Shown here in pieces: positions 8,647-15,312 of a DNA stretch of 31,403 nt. Below the pieces are notes generated by a model. It was not told where the DNA came from and ran no database searches. It saw only the letters and a program-made list of their open reading frames with translations. Every line of letters starts with the position of its first letter. Within the stretch, counting starts at the first letter, position 1. The translations under genes and the position numbers were made by a program. This DNA comes from Candidatus Shapirobacteria bacterium. Its GTDB lineage: Bacteria > Patescibacteriota > Microgenomatia > UBA12405. The stretch is taken from positions 1 through 31,403 of the forward strand of contig JAQVQI010000002.1 of NCBI GenBank assembly GCA_028701645.1. Direction: 5' to 3'.

Positions 8647-9627
8647 TTGAAAATTAATTCATTAAACAATTCATTGAAAATTGAAAATTGTAAATTAGAT
8701 ATTGCTTCTTCTTTAGAAAATATTTATATCTCACCTCTGGAGAGATGTAATCTCGCCTGTAAATATTGTTACACCAGTAAAACTAATAATATTTTGTCTA
8801 ATCAACAAATTCTCGGTTTTTTAGACAATTATTCTCGTTTTATTCATAAATCTTATTTCTTAAACCTTAAATCTGTCGTATTGTGTGGCGGAGAAGTCTT
8901 CACTCTCCCTGATTTTCCCCAGCTAGTCAATAATTTGATTGATAAAGATATATTTGTCACTATTATCACCAATGGAACTATCGATTGTCTAAAAGAAATT
9001 AAAAACCCCAACAATTGCCAAATTTTAGTTTCTCTAGACGGCCCCAAAGAAATCCACGACGAAAATCGCGGTTTAGGTAATTTTGATAAATCCATTAAAT
9101 ATATCAAACATGCTCAAGAATTAGGATTCCCAGTCGGTATTATGTTTCTTGTCACTAAAGAATCCTATCCACTCAAAGATTCATTTCCGACTTGTCTATC
9201 TAAAGTTCTAAAGCTCCAACGTTCTAACGCTCTAAATATTACATATCTCACCGATCGAAAAATGTCTCTCACTAATGATCAATGTCTTGATATTAAACTC
9301 CACTACCCTACTTTTCCAGCCAAAAATTTTGGCTGTTTTCAATTATCCCTCCAATCCAACGGCAATATTACTGGTTGTTGTGAATCAAACAAATCTTTGG
9401 GTAAAATTACCGACAAACCACAAATTTACATTTCCAAATTCATCGATTCGCTTTTCAAATGTTCTAATTGTGAAATTTCAACATTAAATAATTCATTGAA
9501 AATTGAAAATTGTAAATTAAAAATTAAGTGCGGTGGTTGTTCCGATTCTTCTTATTTTTGTGGTTACTTTCAAGAGTTACATCAAAATTCATGTCAGGAT
9601 ATAATTAAATTGTTTAATAAAACTTAA
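8647..9627 (+). CDS. Radical SAM protein with C-terminal cysteine cluster
   Basis: Radical SAM enzyme of about 326 aa. The 4Fe-4S/SAM motif is CNLACKYC, with SPLER before it; VVLCGGEVFTLPDF is the GGE motif; LVSLDGPKEIHDENRG follows. The C-terminal third has many cysteines (CFQLSLQSNGNITGCCESN, CSNCEI, CGGCSD, FCGYF), resembling a SPASM-type auxiliary cluster domain used by peptide- or protein-modifying members. No substrate peptide gene is obvious nearby. Two near-identical 37-base repeats (8661-8697 and 9483-9519) are translated in the same frame as LNNSLKIENCKL: one forms most of the N-terminus and one sits between C-terminal cysteine pairs. The start is uncertain; TTG at 8647 is the farthest upstream and itself lies in repeat-like sequence. 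Confidence 0.8.
   Translation: MKINSLNNSLKIENCKLDIASSLENIYISPLERCNLACKYCYTSKTNNILSNQQILGFLDNYSRFIHKSYFLNLKSVVLCGGEVFTLPDFPQLVNNLIDKDIFVTIITNGTIDCLKEIKNPNNCQILVSLDGPKEIHDENRGLGNFDKSIKYIKHAQELGFPVGIMFLVTKESYPLKDSFPTCLSKVLKLQRSNALNITYLTDRKMSLTNDQCLDIKLHYPTFPAKNFGCFQLSLQSNGNITGCCESNKSLGKITDKPQIYISKFIDSLFKCSNCEISTLNNSLKIENCKLKIKCGGCSDSSYFCGYFQELHQNSCQDIIKLFNKT
8661..8697. repeat. In-gene word repeat, copy at the radical SAM N-terminus
   Basis: A 37-base unit containing TTGAAAATTGAAAATTG. It matches 9483-9519 with one mismatch and encodes LNNSLKIENCKL in the same frame. Confidence 0.9.
9483..9519. repeat. In-gene word repeat, copy in the radical SAM C-terminal region
   Basis: Second copy of the 37-base unit at 8661-8697, with one mismatch. 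It inserts LNNSLKIENCKL between CSNCEI and CGGCSD. Confidence 0.9.
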
Positions 9628-9642
9628 ATTTATTGTGGCGCA

Positions 9643-9716
9643 GATAATATTTTTTCCGCCCGCAAGCCGCTGAGGCCCTCTGGCGAAGGATGCGAGGACG
9701 GCAAAAAATCATTATC
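9643..9716. repeat. Structured intergenic element E1
   Basis: GATAAT plus a T-rich run and CCG (9643-9658) pairs with CGG, an A-run and ATTATC (to 9716), closing an unusually GC-rich interior with several possible small hairpins. The tail after it, AAAATCATTATCAAGC (to 9720), recurs at 13778-13793 in element E2. It lies between the radical SAM gene and the EpmA-like gene, 31 bases before the latter's ATG. Function is unknown. Confidence 0.5.
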
Positions 9717-9747
9717 AAGCCAAAAAAGAAATTTATTCCATAAACTT

Positions 9748-10758
9748 ATGAATTTTAAATCTCATTTTATTCACGAATGGACCATCCAAGCTATTCGAAA
9801 CTTTTTCATTGACCGAAATTTTCATGAAGTTGATACTCCCACATTACTCGCCAAAATACCTATCGAACCCAATTTATACCCTCTAAAAATCAAATGGACT
9901 CAACGTGATTTCACTTTTTACCTCCCCACTTCACCCGAAAGTGCCCTAAAAAGAGTTATTGCTCAAGGAATTGGTAATTGCTTTGCCGTCGCTAAAGTTT
10001 TTCGTGATTTAGAAGATATTGGTCCTACCCATAATCTGGAGTTCTCCATGCTCGAATGGTATGAAATGAACAAAACCCATCACAATATCGCCAATACTAC
10101 CAAAGAATTAATTTTAGATGTCGTTCACCATGTTCAACAAAAACTTAATCTACCTCAGGCTGACTCTATTATTTACCAAGACAATAAAATTGAACTTGGT
10201 GGTGATTGGTATCAATTTACCCTAAAAGAGTTATTTCAAAAATACGCCAATATTGATTTATCAAAAAATTTAACTGCCGACCAAATTATCGCAACTGCTA
10301 AAGCCAAAGGATACAATGTCGATGGAGTTACCACTTGGGAACCACTCTACACTCAAATTTTTATCAACGAGATTGAGTCAAAAATACCCCAAGATAAACC
10401 ATTTATTATTTTTGATTATCCCAGTCAAACTTCTCCTCTTTGTCAAACCTGTCCCGACTCCCCCGGTTTTAGTCAGCGTTTTGAATTCTATATTGGTGGT
10501 ATGGAAATTGGCAACGCTTATACTGAGTTAAATAACCCTCAAATTTTAAAAGACAATTTCGAGACTGAAACTAAATTCCGTCAAGACAATAAGCTTCCTT
10601 TTCATCCTTATGATCAAAATTTTGTCAATGCTTGCGGCCAGCTTCCCCCTTGTGCCGGTATTGGTCTTGGTATTGATCGTTTAGCTATGCTTCTAGCTAA
10701 CTCTACTAATATCGAAGATGTTCTTTATTTTTCTACTTCACAATTAATCAAAGAATAA
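9748..10758 (+). CDS. EpmA/GenX-type lysyl-tRNA synthetase paralogue
   Basis: A 336-aa class II aminoacyl-tRNA synthetase catalytic core of the LysRS type, without the N-terminal anticodon-binding domain. Motif 2 is FRDLEDIGPTHNLEFSMLEW and motif 3 is GIGLGIDRLAMLLANS. The upstream block TFYLPTSPESALKRVIAQG is very close to the EpmA pattern. EpmA attaches beta-lysine to elongation factor P, but neither EF-P nor the lysine aminomutase EpmB is in this window. The true substrate (EF-P or something else) is therefore open. The ATG at 9748 follows structured element E1. A small basic ORF lies just downstream. Confidence 0.82.
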   Translation: MNFKSHFIHEWTIQAIRNFFIDRNFHEVDTPTLLAKIPIEPNLYPLKIKWTQRDFTFYLPTSPESALKRVIAQGIGNCFAVAKVFRDLEDIGPTHNLEFSMLEWYEMNKTHHNIANTTKELILDVVHHVQQKLNLPQADSIIYQDNKIELGGDWYQFTLKELFQKYANIDLSKNLTADQIIATAKAKGYNVDGVTTWEPLYTQIFINEIESKIPQDKPFIIFDYPSQTSPLCQTCPDSPGFSQRFEFYIGGMEIGNAYTELNNPQILKDNFETETKFRQDNKLPFHPYDQNFVNACGQLPPCAGIGLGIDRLAMLLANSTNIEDVLYFSTSQLIKE

Positions 10759-10810
10759 ACCGCGAAAAATTTTGAAAAAAACAATTTTTATTATACAATC
10801 TAAACTAGAT

Positions 10811-10966
10811 ATGAGTCGATCATCACAAAAACCAAAAATAGACAATAAATCAACTACCGTCAAAGGTTTTATCAAACCGACAACCTTAAACTTTCCCGGA
10901 ACAAAATCACCTGTCGATTTCAAACCCAACGCCAGATTCCAATCTATTAACCGTTCCCGTCGTTAA
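10811..10966 (+). CDS. Small basic protein, unknown
   Basis: A 51-aa highly basic ORF beginning MSRSSQKPKIDNKSTTVKGF and ending FQSINRSRR. I do not recognise it. It is low in complexity and probably disordered. It has an ATG with a TATACAAT-like box about 11 bases upstream. Its stop codon overlaps the 3' end of the minus-strand dCMP deaminase gene by four bases. Positive charge suggests nucleic-acid or ribosome contact, but this is only inference. Confidence 0.5.
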   Translation: MSRSSQKPKIDNKSTTVKGFIKPTTLNFPGTKSPVDFKPNARFQSINRSRR

Positions 10967-11463
10967 TCTAAAAAATTTATTTGATTGTTTGGTTTTTCAA
11001 CTTTCACAAATTCGATCAAAGCTTCTTTAAGAAGGTCCTTTACTCCTCCAATATCCGGATAATTACCATAAGTTACAATTTTTTTTATCCCCGCATTAAT
11101 CATCATTTTGGCACAGATTATACATGGCGAATGAGTACAATACATAGTTCCCCCTTCAATATCTTGACCATGCTTAGCAGCTTGAATAATGGCGTTTTGC
11201 TCGGCATGAATCGCTCGACAAATTTCATGCCTTTCACCAGAAGGAATTTTTAATTCATTTCTCAAACAACCCAATTCTAAACAATCTCTCGTTCCTGCCG
11301 CAGCTCCATTGTAACCAGTCGTCACCACTCGTCTATTTTTAACAATTATCGCTCCAACATGATGTCTCAAACAAGTCGACCTTTCTGAAACCAAAGCCGC
11401 AATTTTAATAAAATATTCATCCCAACCTGGTCTAGTATATTTAGATACATTTGCCTTGTTCAT
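10963..11463 (-). CDS. dCMP deaminase (ComEB family)
   Basis: Zinc-dependent deaminase, 166 aa, converting dCMP to dUMP, the substrate of thymidylate synthase. The zinc site is complete: HAEQNAI supplies the His ligand and catalytic Glu, and SPCIICAK the two Cys ligands. The N-terminal GWDEYFIKIAALVSERSTC and VGAIIVKNRRVVTTGYNG are typical of the family. I choose the ATG at 11463 (MNKANVSKYTRPGW), which leaves one base after the kinase stop; an ATG at 11493 would overlap it. It is apparently co-transcribed with the upstream P-loop kinase. It fits metabolically with thyX, tmk and nrdJ elsewhere in the window. Confidence 0.9.
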   Translation of the reverse strand: MNKANVSKYTRPGWDEYFIKIAALVSERSTCLRHHVGAIIVKNRRVVTTGYNGAAAGTRDCLELGCLRNELKIPSGERHEICRAIHAEQNAIIQAAKHGQDIEGGTMYCTHSPCIICAKMMINAGIKKIVTYGNYPDIGGVKDLLKEALIEFVKVEKPNNQINFLD

Positions 11464-11464
11464 T

Positions 11465-12034
11465 TTATTTAATTTGACCATAAATTTCTTCAATTTGTTG
11501 GTTTAAAAAATTAATATCTTTATCATTTACGATTGTAAAATCAGCCATCGCAATTGGTCCACCCTTATTCAACTTCTCCAGCTCTGAATAATCCCTCGAT
11601 TTAGCATCTTCTCTTGTCAGCGGTCTGTTTCTAAAATCAACACCCCCGTCAATATTTCTTTTTTCTAATCTCTCATACCTAATTTTTGGTGAAGCGTAGA
11701 CCGCAACTACAACCAAGTCGTCATTATAATGATTCTTCAAAATTTTATACTCCTCCCAACTATACAAACCATCAGCAATTACATTTCCGGTTTTCATCAA
11801 TTGATCAAATTTGGGTAAATTTAAAATTGCATAAGCAGCCATCCCGTAAGTTTTCCTTAAATCCTCTCTTACCGTTCTTTCGTTTGTCTCATTCACTTCC
11901 AAATTTCTTTTTTTTAGTTCCTCAATCGTCAACTGTCCAAAACGTATATATTGAAATCCATTTTTTACAAAAAAATCCGACACTACACTTTTACCTGCCC
12001 CACACATTCCTGAAATACATACTATTTTACTCAT
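11465..12034 (-). CDS. P-loop nucleotide kinase-like protein (UPF0200/dephospho-CoA kinase-like)
   Basis: A 189-aa P-loop NTPase. Walker A is GMCGAGKS, right after the first strand (MSKIVCISGMCGAGKSVVSD). The later block VIADGLYSWEEYKIL and the lid region ERLEKRN...FRNRPLTREDAKSRDYSELE resemble the UPF0200 and dephospho-CoA-kinase branch of nucleotide kinases. Because it sits one base upstream of dCMP deaminase, a nucleotide-related role is attractive, but the substrate cannot be read from the sequence. The ATG at 12034 is preferred over the one at 12043. Confidence 0.75.
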   Translation of the reverse strand: MSKIVCISGMCGAGKSVVSDFFVKNGFQYIRFGQLTIEELKKRNLEVNETNERTVREDLRKTYGMAAYAILNLPKFDQLMKTGNVIADGLYSWEEYKILKNHYNDDLVVVAVYASPKIRYERLEKRNIDGGVDFRNRPLTREDAKSRDYSELEKLNKGGPIAMADFTIVNDKDINFLNQQIEEIYGQIK

Positions 12035-12072
12035 CCAAAACAATTTATCATTAAACCCGCCTCAAAACAAGG

Positions 12073-12372
12073 TCACTTATTCTCTTTGCTAATATCTCTT
12101 AATAAGTTTTCAGCCTCAATTGTACTGATTTCTCTTCCTGCTTGCTCAAAAAGGCTTGCTGGAATTAGTAGCACTTCATTATCAGCTAGTCCATTCTTGC
12201 CATTATTAAATCTATCACCAATCGTGTGTATTCCTTTTTTTTCCAATAATTCTTTATTAGGTGAATTACAAGTATAGTGGAGCACCCCTTGGTCAGTTTC
12301 TACTGTTCCCTCAGGTCGGCCATTTTCATTAATTCTAAAAGACCCAAAATCTTTCGTTATTGCTTCTCCCAT
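12073..12372 (-). CDS. Hypothetical protein, 99 aa
   Basis: I do not recognise it. It is acidic and soluble, with no membrane segment: MGEAITKDFGSFRINENGRP, then GTVETDQGVLHYTCNS, then IHTIGDRFNNGKNGLADNEV, ending in a helical, charged tail. A TAAAAT box lies about ten bases before the ATG. The opposite strand is also open over part of it (63 codons), but composition and the promoter favour the minus strand. It lies upstream of the kinase-deaminase pair and may share their transcript. Confidence 0.6.
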   Translation of the reverse strand: MGEAITKDFGSFRINENGRPEGTVETDQGVLHYTCNSPNKELLEKKGIHTIGDRFNNGKNGLADNEVLLIPASLFEQAGREISTIEAENLLRDISKENK

Positions 12373-12440
12373 ATGTTCTATTATTTTAACAATTTTTTGT
12401 AGTGATGGAGTTGGTAACCAAATTAATCAATGGTGCACTT

Positions 12441-12480
12441 CCGCCAGGAGTCGTCCCGCAACAGCGGGATTGGAGACTGC
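12441..12480 (-). pseudogene. Partial tRNA-Trp duplicate interrupted by a palindrome
   Basis: Directly 3' of tRNA-Trp on the minus strand, GCAGTCTCCAA and CGACTCCTGGCGGA repeat the tRNA's anticodon-arm start and T arm/acceptor. The tRNA segment between them is replaced by TCCCGCTGTTGCGGGA. It cannot fold as a tRNA. Confidence 0.75.
12454..12469. repeat. TCCCGC...GCGGGA palindromic repeat, copy 2
   Basis: TCCCGCAACAGCGGGA has six perfect arm pairs. It lies inside the partial tRNA-Trp duplicate. Related copies are at 6078-6093 and 26157-26172. Confidence 0.8.
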
Positions 12481-12550
12481 AGGTCCGCCAGGAGTCGAAC
12501 CTGGAAAAGCAGTTTTGGAGACTGCTGTGATACCATTTCACCACAGACCT
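12480..12550 (-). tRNA. tRNA-Trp (anticodon CCA)
   Basis: On the minus strand the acceptor AGGTCTG pairs with CGGACCT (one G-T wobble). The anticodon stem GCAGT/ACTGC encloses CTCCAAA (anticodon CCA). The T arm CCAGG-TTCGACT-CCTGG is standard. The discriminator is G, as expected for Trp. CCA is not encoded. Confidence 0.93.
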
Positions 12551-12592
12551 AAATTTTTAAAGTGGATTTATCCACCAAATCTTTAGCTAAGG

Positions 12593-12665
12593 TGGACCTA
12601 AGGGGACTCGAACCCCTGACCTTCCCCATGCCATGGGGACGCGCTACCAACTACGCTATAGGCCC
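12593..12665 (-). tRNA. tRNA-Ala (anticodon GGC)
   Basis: On the minus strand the acceptor GGGCCTA pairs with TAGGTCC, including the G3-U70 wobble that identifies tRNA-Ala. The anticodon stem TCCCC/GGGGA encloses ATGGCAT (anticodon GGC). Discriminator A. A TAGAAT -10 box (12680-12685) lies 14 bases upstream. tRNA-Trp follows 42 bases downstream, probably on the same transcript. Confidence 0.94.
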
Positions 12666-12748
12666 TTTGAAGGTTCCATATTCTACCAAAAATATTTTTG
12701 TGTTACCATGTACGTAAACCAGTTAAAAGTTTATTTAATTTAATTTTT

Positions 12749-12780
12749 AATTAGACATTAGAAATTAGATATTAGAAATT
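12749..12780. repeat. ATTAGAAATTAGA-type word repeat before galU copy 1
   Basis: Four to five imperfect units of ATTAGAAATT/ATTAGATATT fill the spacer up to six bases before the ATG. The same words occur at 2331-2352, 3148-3173 and 4019-4042, the first and last inside genes. Confidence 0.8.
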
Positions 12781-12786
12781 AATTTT

Positions 12787-13668
12787 ATGATTACCAAAGC
12801 TGTTATTGCTGCTGCTGGTCGAGGAACCAGATTTCTTCCTGTAGTTAAATCCTATCCCAAAGAATTAGTTCCTATTTTGTCTAAACCAAATATTCAATAT
12901 CTTATTGAAGAAGCCATTGGAGCTGGGATTACCGAAATTGCTATTGTTCATCGACTGGGTGAAAATTCTTTGGAAAAATATTTCTCTCCTGATGCTGATC
13001 TAGAAAAATATCTAACTGACAATAACAAAGTCGAATACTTAGATAGCCTAAAAAATATTTGGTCAAAAGCCAAACTAACGTTTATTCCCCAACCAACTAA
13101 TTTACCTTATGGCAACGGTTCTCCCATTTTAGCGGCAAAAGAATTTATTGGTAAGGACAATTTTGTCTACATGTTCGGCGACGACCTAACTGTCGAACCA
13201 ACCCCAGGTCAATTTTTAACCAAAATGTTAACCACTTTTGATCAATACTCCCCCGCTTGTGTTATTGCTGTAAAAGATGTCGGTATAAAAGAAATTTCTC
13301 GATACGGCAGTGCCAAATATCAAGACGACCCTAAATATCCAAATCGAATATCAGCCATGTTAGAAAAACTTCCAGCTGATCAAGCTCCATCGACTTTCGG
13401 GCAAGGTGGTCGCTTTGTTTTGTCCAATAAAGTTGTTGAAATTTTAAATACCCAAAAAACTGGTCTTGGTAATGAGCTCTGGTTAGCTGATGCCAATAAC
13501 TATCTAGCTCAAAACAATGTTGTCTTAACTCAAGCTTTTGAAGGCGATGAAGACTGGCTAACAACCGGTGATCCTCTTCGATGGCTTACCGCCAATATCA
13601 CCGTCGCTCTCAAAGACCCCAAATTCCACGACGATTTGGTTAAATTTATAAAAACTTTAAATTTCTAA
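12787..13668 (+). CDS. galU: UTP-glucose-1-phosphate uridylyltransferase-like, copy 1
   Basis: Nucleotidyltransferase of 293 aa making an NDP-sugar, probably UDP-glucose, for surface glycans. The signature AAAGRGTRFLPVVKSYPKEL binds the nucleotide. IQYLIEEAIGAGITEI and VYMFGDDL, with the metal-binding acidic pair, are typical of GalU. The first 300 bases (13087 is the first difference) are identical to copy 2 at 13876. Positions 13546-13649 match with one mismatch. The roughly 460 bases between are clearly diverged although both proteins have the same length. It is the first gene of a run of glycan genes. No Shine-Dalgarno site is visible; the spacer before it is word repeats. Confidence 0.85.
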   Translation: MITKAVIAAAGRGTRFLPVVKSYPKELVPILSKPNIQYLIEEAIGAGITEIAIVHRLGENSLEKYFSPDADLEKYLTDNNKVEYLDSLKNIWSKAKLTFIPQPTNLPYGNGSPILAAKEFIGKDNFVYMFGDDLTVEPTPGQFLTKMLTTFDQYSPACVIAVKDVGIKEISRYGSAKYQDDPKYPNRISAMLEKLPADQAPSTFGQGGRFVLSNKVVEILNTQKTGLGNELWLADANNYLAQNNVVLTQAFEGDEDWLTTGDPLRWLTANITVALKDPKFHDDLVKFIKTLNF

Positions 13669-13675
13669 AATTTTT

Positions 13676-13769
13676 AATTTAAATCTCGAAGTCGTAATTT
13701 TCGAGCGATTTTGAGCCTGCAACGCAGACTCATTTTCCAGTGAGAAAATTCATGACGAGAAATTTAAAT
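13676..13769. repeat. Structured intergenic element E2
   Basis: The outer stem ATTTAAAT-CTCG pairs with CGAG-AA-ATTTAAAT, and the next stem GTC..AATTTTC pairs with GAAAATT..GAC. Inside, GAG-C-CTGC with loop AAC and GCAG-A-CTC forms a hairpin. The core ATTTTCCAGTG is shared with element E3. After it a 22-base unit is directly repeated (13760-13781 and 13813-13834). It lies just after galU copy 1, in the position E3 has after copy 2. Confidence 0.55.
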
Positions 13770-13875
13770 ATTAATAAAAATCATTATCAAGCTAAAAAAA
13801 ATAAATTACGATAAATTTAAATATTAATAAAAATAAAATATTATCATTTTATCTAACCTTCTAGAGCTCTAATCT

Positions 13876-14757
13876 ATGATTACCAAAGCTGTTATTGCTG
13901 CTGCTGGTCGAGGAACCAGATTTCTTCCTGTAGTTAAATCCTATCCCAAAGAATTAGTTCCTATTTTGTCTAAACCAAATATTCAATATCTTATTGAAGA
14001 AGCCATTGGAGCTGGGATTACCGAAATTGCTATTGTTCATCGACTGGGTGAAAATTCTTTGGAAAAATATTTCTCTCCTGATGCTGATCTAGAAAAATAT
14101 CTAACTGACAATAACAAAGTCGAATACTTAGATAGCCTAAAAAATATTTGGTCAAAAGCCAAACTAACGTTTATTGAACAAAATCCAAATTTTCCATACG
14201 GTACCGGGTCCCCTCTTTTGACCGCTAAAGAATTCGTTGGTTTGGATCCATTTATCTATATGTATGGTGATGACTTAGTAGTCGAAAACTCTCCCGGTCA
14301 ATTTTTATCAAAAATGATTCACACTTTTGGTCAGTATCAAGCCGACGAAGTCGTTGCTGTCAAAGATGTTGGACCGGTTGAAATTGAACATTACGGTTCG
14401 GCTCAATATTTAGATGATCCGAAATATCCAAACCGCATATCGTCAATGCTCGAAAAACTTCCGTCCAATCTTGCCCCATCTACCATGGCACAATGGGGTC
14501 GTTTTGTTGTTACTCCAAAAATTTTTCCAATTTTAGAATCTCAAGGATTATCCCGTGATGGGGAACTCTGGTTTACCGATGCTAGCAATAGTTTAGCCAA
14601 ACAAGGAATAGTTTTGACCCAAACACTTGCAAAAGATGAAGACTGGCTAACAACCGGTGATCCTCTTCGTTGGCTTACCGCCAATATCACCGTCGCTCTC
14701 AAAGACCCCAAATTCCACGACGATTTGGTTAAATTTATTAACTCTATTCAAAGATAG
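13876..14757 (+). CDS. galU: UTP-glucose-1-phosphate uridylyltransferase-like, copy 2
   Basis: Tandem paralogue of the gene at 12787, also 293 aa, with the same motifs (AAAGRGTRFLP, IYMYGDDLVVENSPGQFL). Residues 1-100 are encoded by DNA identical to copy 1, starting at the ATG. Residues about 101-253 differ at many positions, including the loop IEQNPNFPYGTGSPLLTA versus IPQPTNLPYGNGSPILAA. The last ~35 codons before the tail are again nearly identical. This pattern suggests gene conversion of the ends or replacement of the middle. The variable part covers much of the sugar-binding side, so the copies may differ in sugar or regulation (inference). Confidence 0.85.
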   Translation: MITKAVIAAAGRGTRFLPVVKSYPKELVPILSKPNIQYLIEEAIGAGITEIAIVHRLGENSLEKYFSPDADLEKYLTDNNKVEYLDSLKNIWSKAKLTFIEQNPNFPYGTGSPLLTAKEFVGLDPFIYMYGDDLVVENSPGQFLSKMIHTFGQYQADEVVAVKDVGPVEIEHYGSAQYLDDPKYPNRISSMLEKLPSNLAPSTMAQWGRFVVTPKIFPILESQGLSRDGELWFTDASNSLAKQGIVLTQTLAKDEDWLTTGDPLRWLTANITVALKDPKFHDDLVKFINSIQR

Positions 14758-14762
14758 ATTAA

Positions 14763-14853
14763 TTAAATTTTGAAGTTACAATTTTGAAACGTATTTCAAC
14801 GTGGCTCGCCCACATTGATTTTCCAGTGGAAAAATTTGTAACAAAAAATTTAA
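14763..14853. repeat. Structured intergenic element E3
   Basis: TTAAATTTT (14763-14771) pairs with AAAATTTAA (14845-14853), and GTTACAATTTT (14775-14785) with AAAATTTGTAAC (14831-14842). Inside are GTGG-ctcgc-CCAC (14801-14813) and ATTTTCC-agt-GGAAAAAT (14818-14835). Its overall fold resembles E2 although the stem sequences differ, which looks like compensatory change. It lies directly after galU copy 2. Confidence 0.55.
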
Positions 14854-14931
14854 ATCTTTAAAAAAGATATTATTATTTTATCTAACACTCTAAAATTCTA
14901 ACGTTCCAGAGCTCTATTGTGTCCCATAATC

Positions 14932-14959
14932 TTGACACTCATTTTTTCCATGTTATACT
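14932..14959 (+). promoter_or_regulatory. Sigma70-type promoter of the 56-aa gene
   Basis: TTGACA (14932-14937), a 16-base spacer, then TATACT (14954-14959) preceded by TGT (extended -10). The start would be near 14966, giving a leader of about 42 bases. The bases around the -35 (CATAATCTTGACA) recur at the next promoter (15278). Confidence 0.8.
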
Positions 14960-15007
14960 AATCGTCATTAAAAAATCCATTAACAATTTATAAAAGGAGA
15001 AAATTTT

Positions 15008-15178
15008 ATGTCATACAGTTTTGACAGAAATGATGAATGTTTTATTCCAGCTACTGAAAAGCAAAGACAGATAAACGGAAGATATCAAACACTAGCTGAA
15101 GTAATAGCTATAGATACTAACAAACAAGCTAATACAGAGGTATTCAAAATTATTGACGATTTTGAACCTCGAAAATAA
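15008..15178 (+). CDS. Small protein, 56 aa, unknown function
   Basis: Read directly from the DNA: MSYSFDRNDECFIPATEKQR, then QINGRYQTLAEVIAIDTNKQ, ending FKIIDDFEPRK. I do not recognise it. It is soluble and mildly acidic, with a single Cys. The case for a real gene is its complete expression signals: a good promoter at 14932-14959, a Shine-Dalgarno site AGGAG (14995-14999) eight bases before the ATG, and a strong intrinsic terminator 16 bases after the stop. It is thus a single-gene transcript, unlike most genes around it. It sits between the galU pair and the zinc-ribbon/coiled-coil gene, which has a similar promoter. Confidence 0.75.
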   Translation: MSYSFDRNDECFIPATEKQRQINGRYQTLAEVIAIDTNKQANTEVFKIIDDFEPRK

Positions 15179-15194
15179 AATAAAAAGTTATTTT

Positions 15195-15226
15195 AACACC
15201 CCGACATATTGTCGGGGTGTTTTTTA
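15195..15226 (+). terminator. Intrinsic terminator of the 56-aa gene
   Basis: A perfect 12-bp stem, AACACCCCGACA (15195-15206) with TGTCGGGGTGTT (15210-15221), loop TAT, followed directly by TTTTT. It is the clearest rho-independent terminator in the window. Confidence 0.95.
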
Positions 15227-15277
15227 TCTAAAGGTCTAACTTTCTAAAGCTCAAAAGTTCTATTCTATCCTATAATC

Positions 15278-15306
15278 TTGACATTTAAGCACTTATACGC
15301 TATAAT
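15278..15306 (+). promoter_or_regulatory. Perfect consensus sigma70 promoter
   Basis: TTGACA (15278-15283), exactly 17 bases, TATAAT (15301-15306). Every consensus base matches. Transcription should start near 15313, at the foot of a hairpin (GATAC/GTATC), giving a leader of about 240 bases before the zinc-ribbon protein gene. Confidence 0.93.
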
Positions 15307-15312
15307 CCCCCC

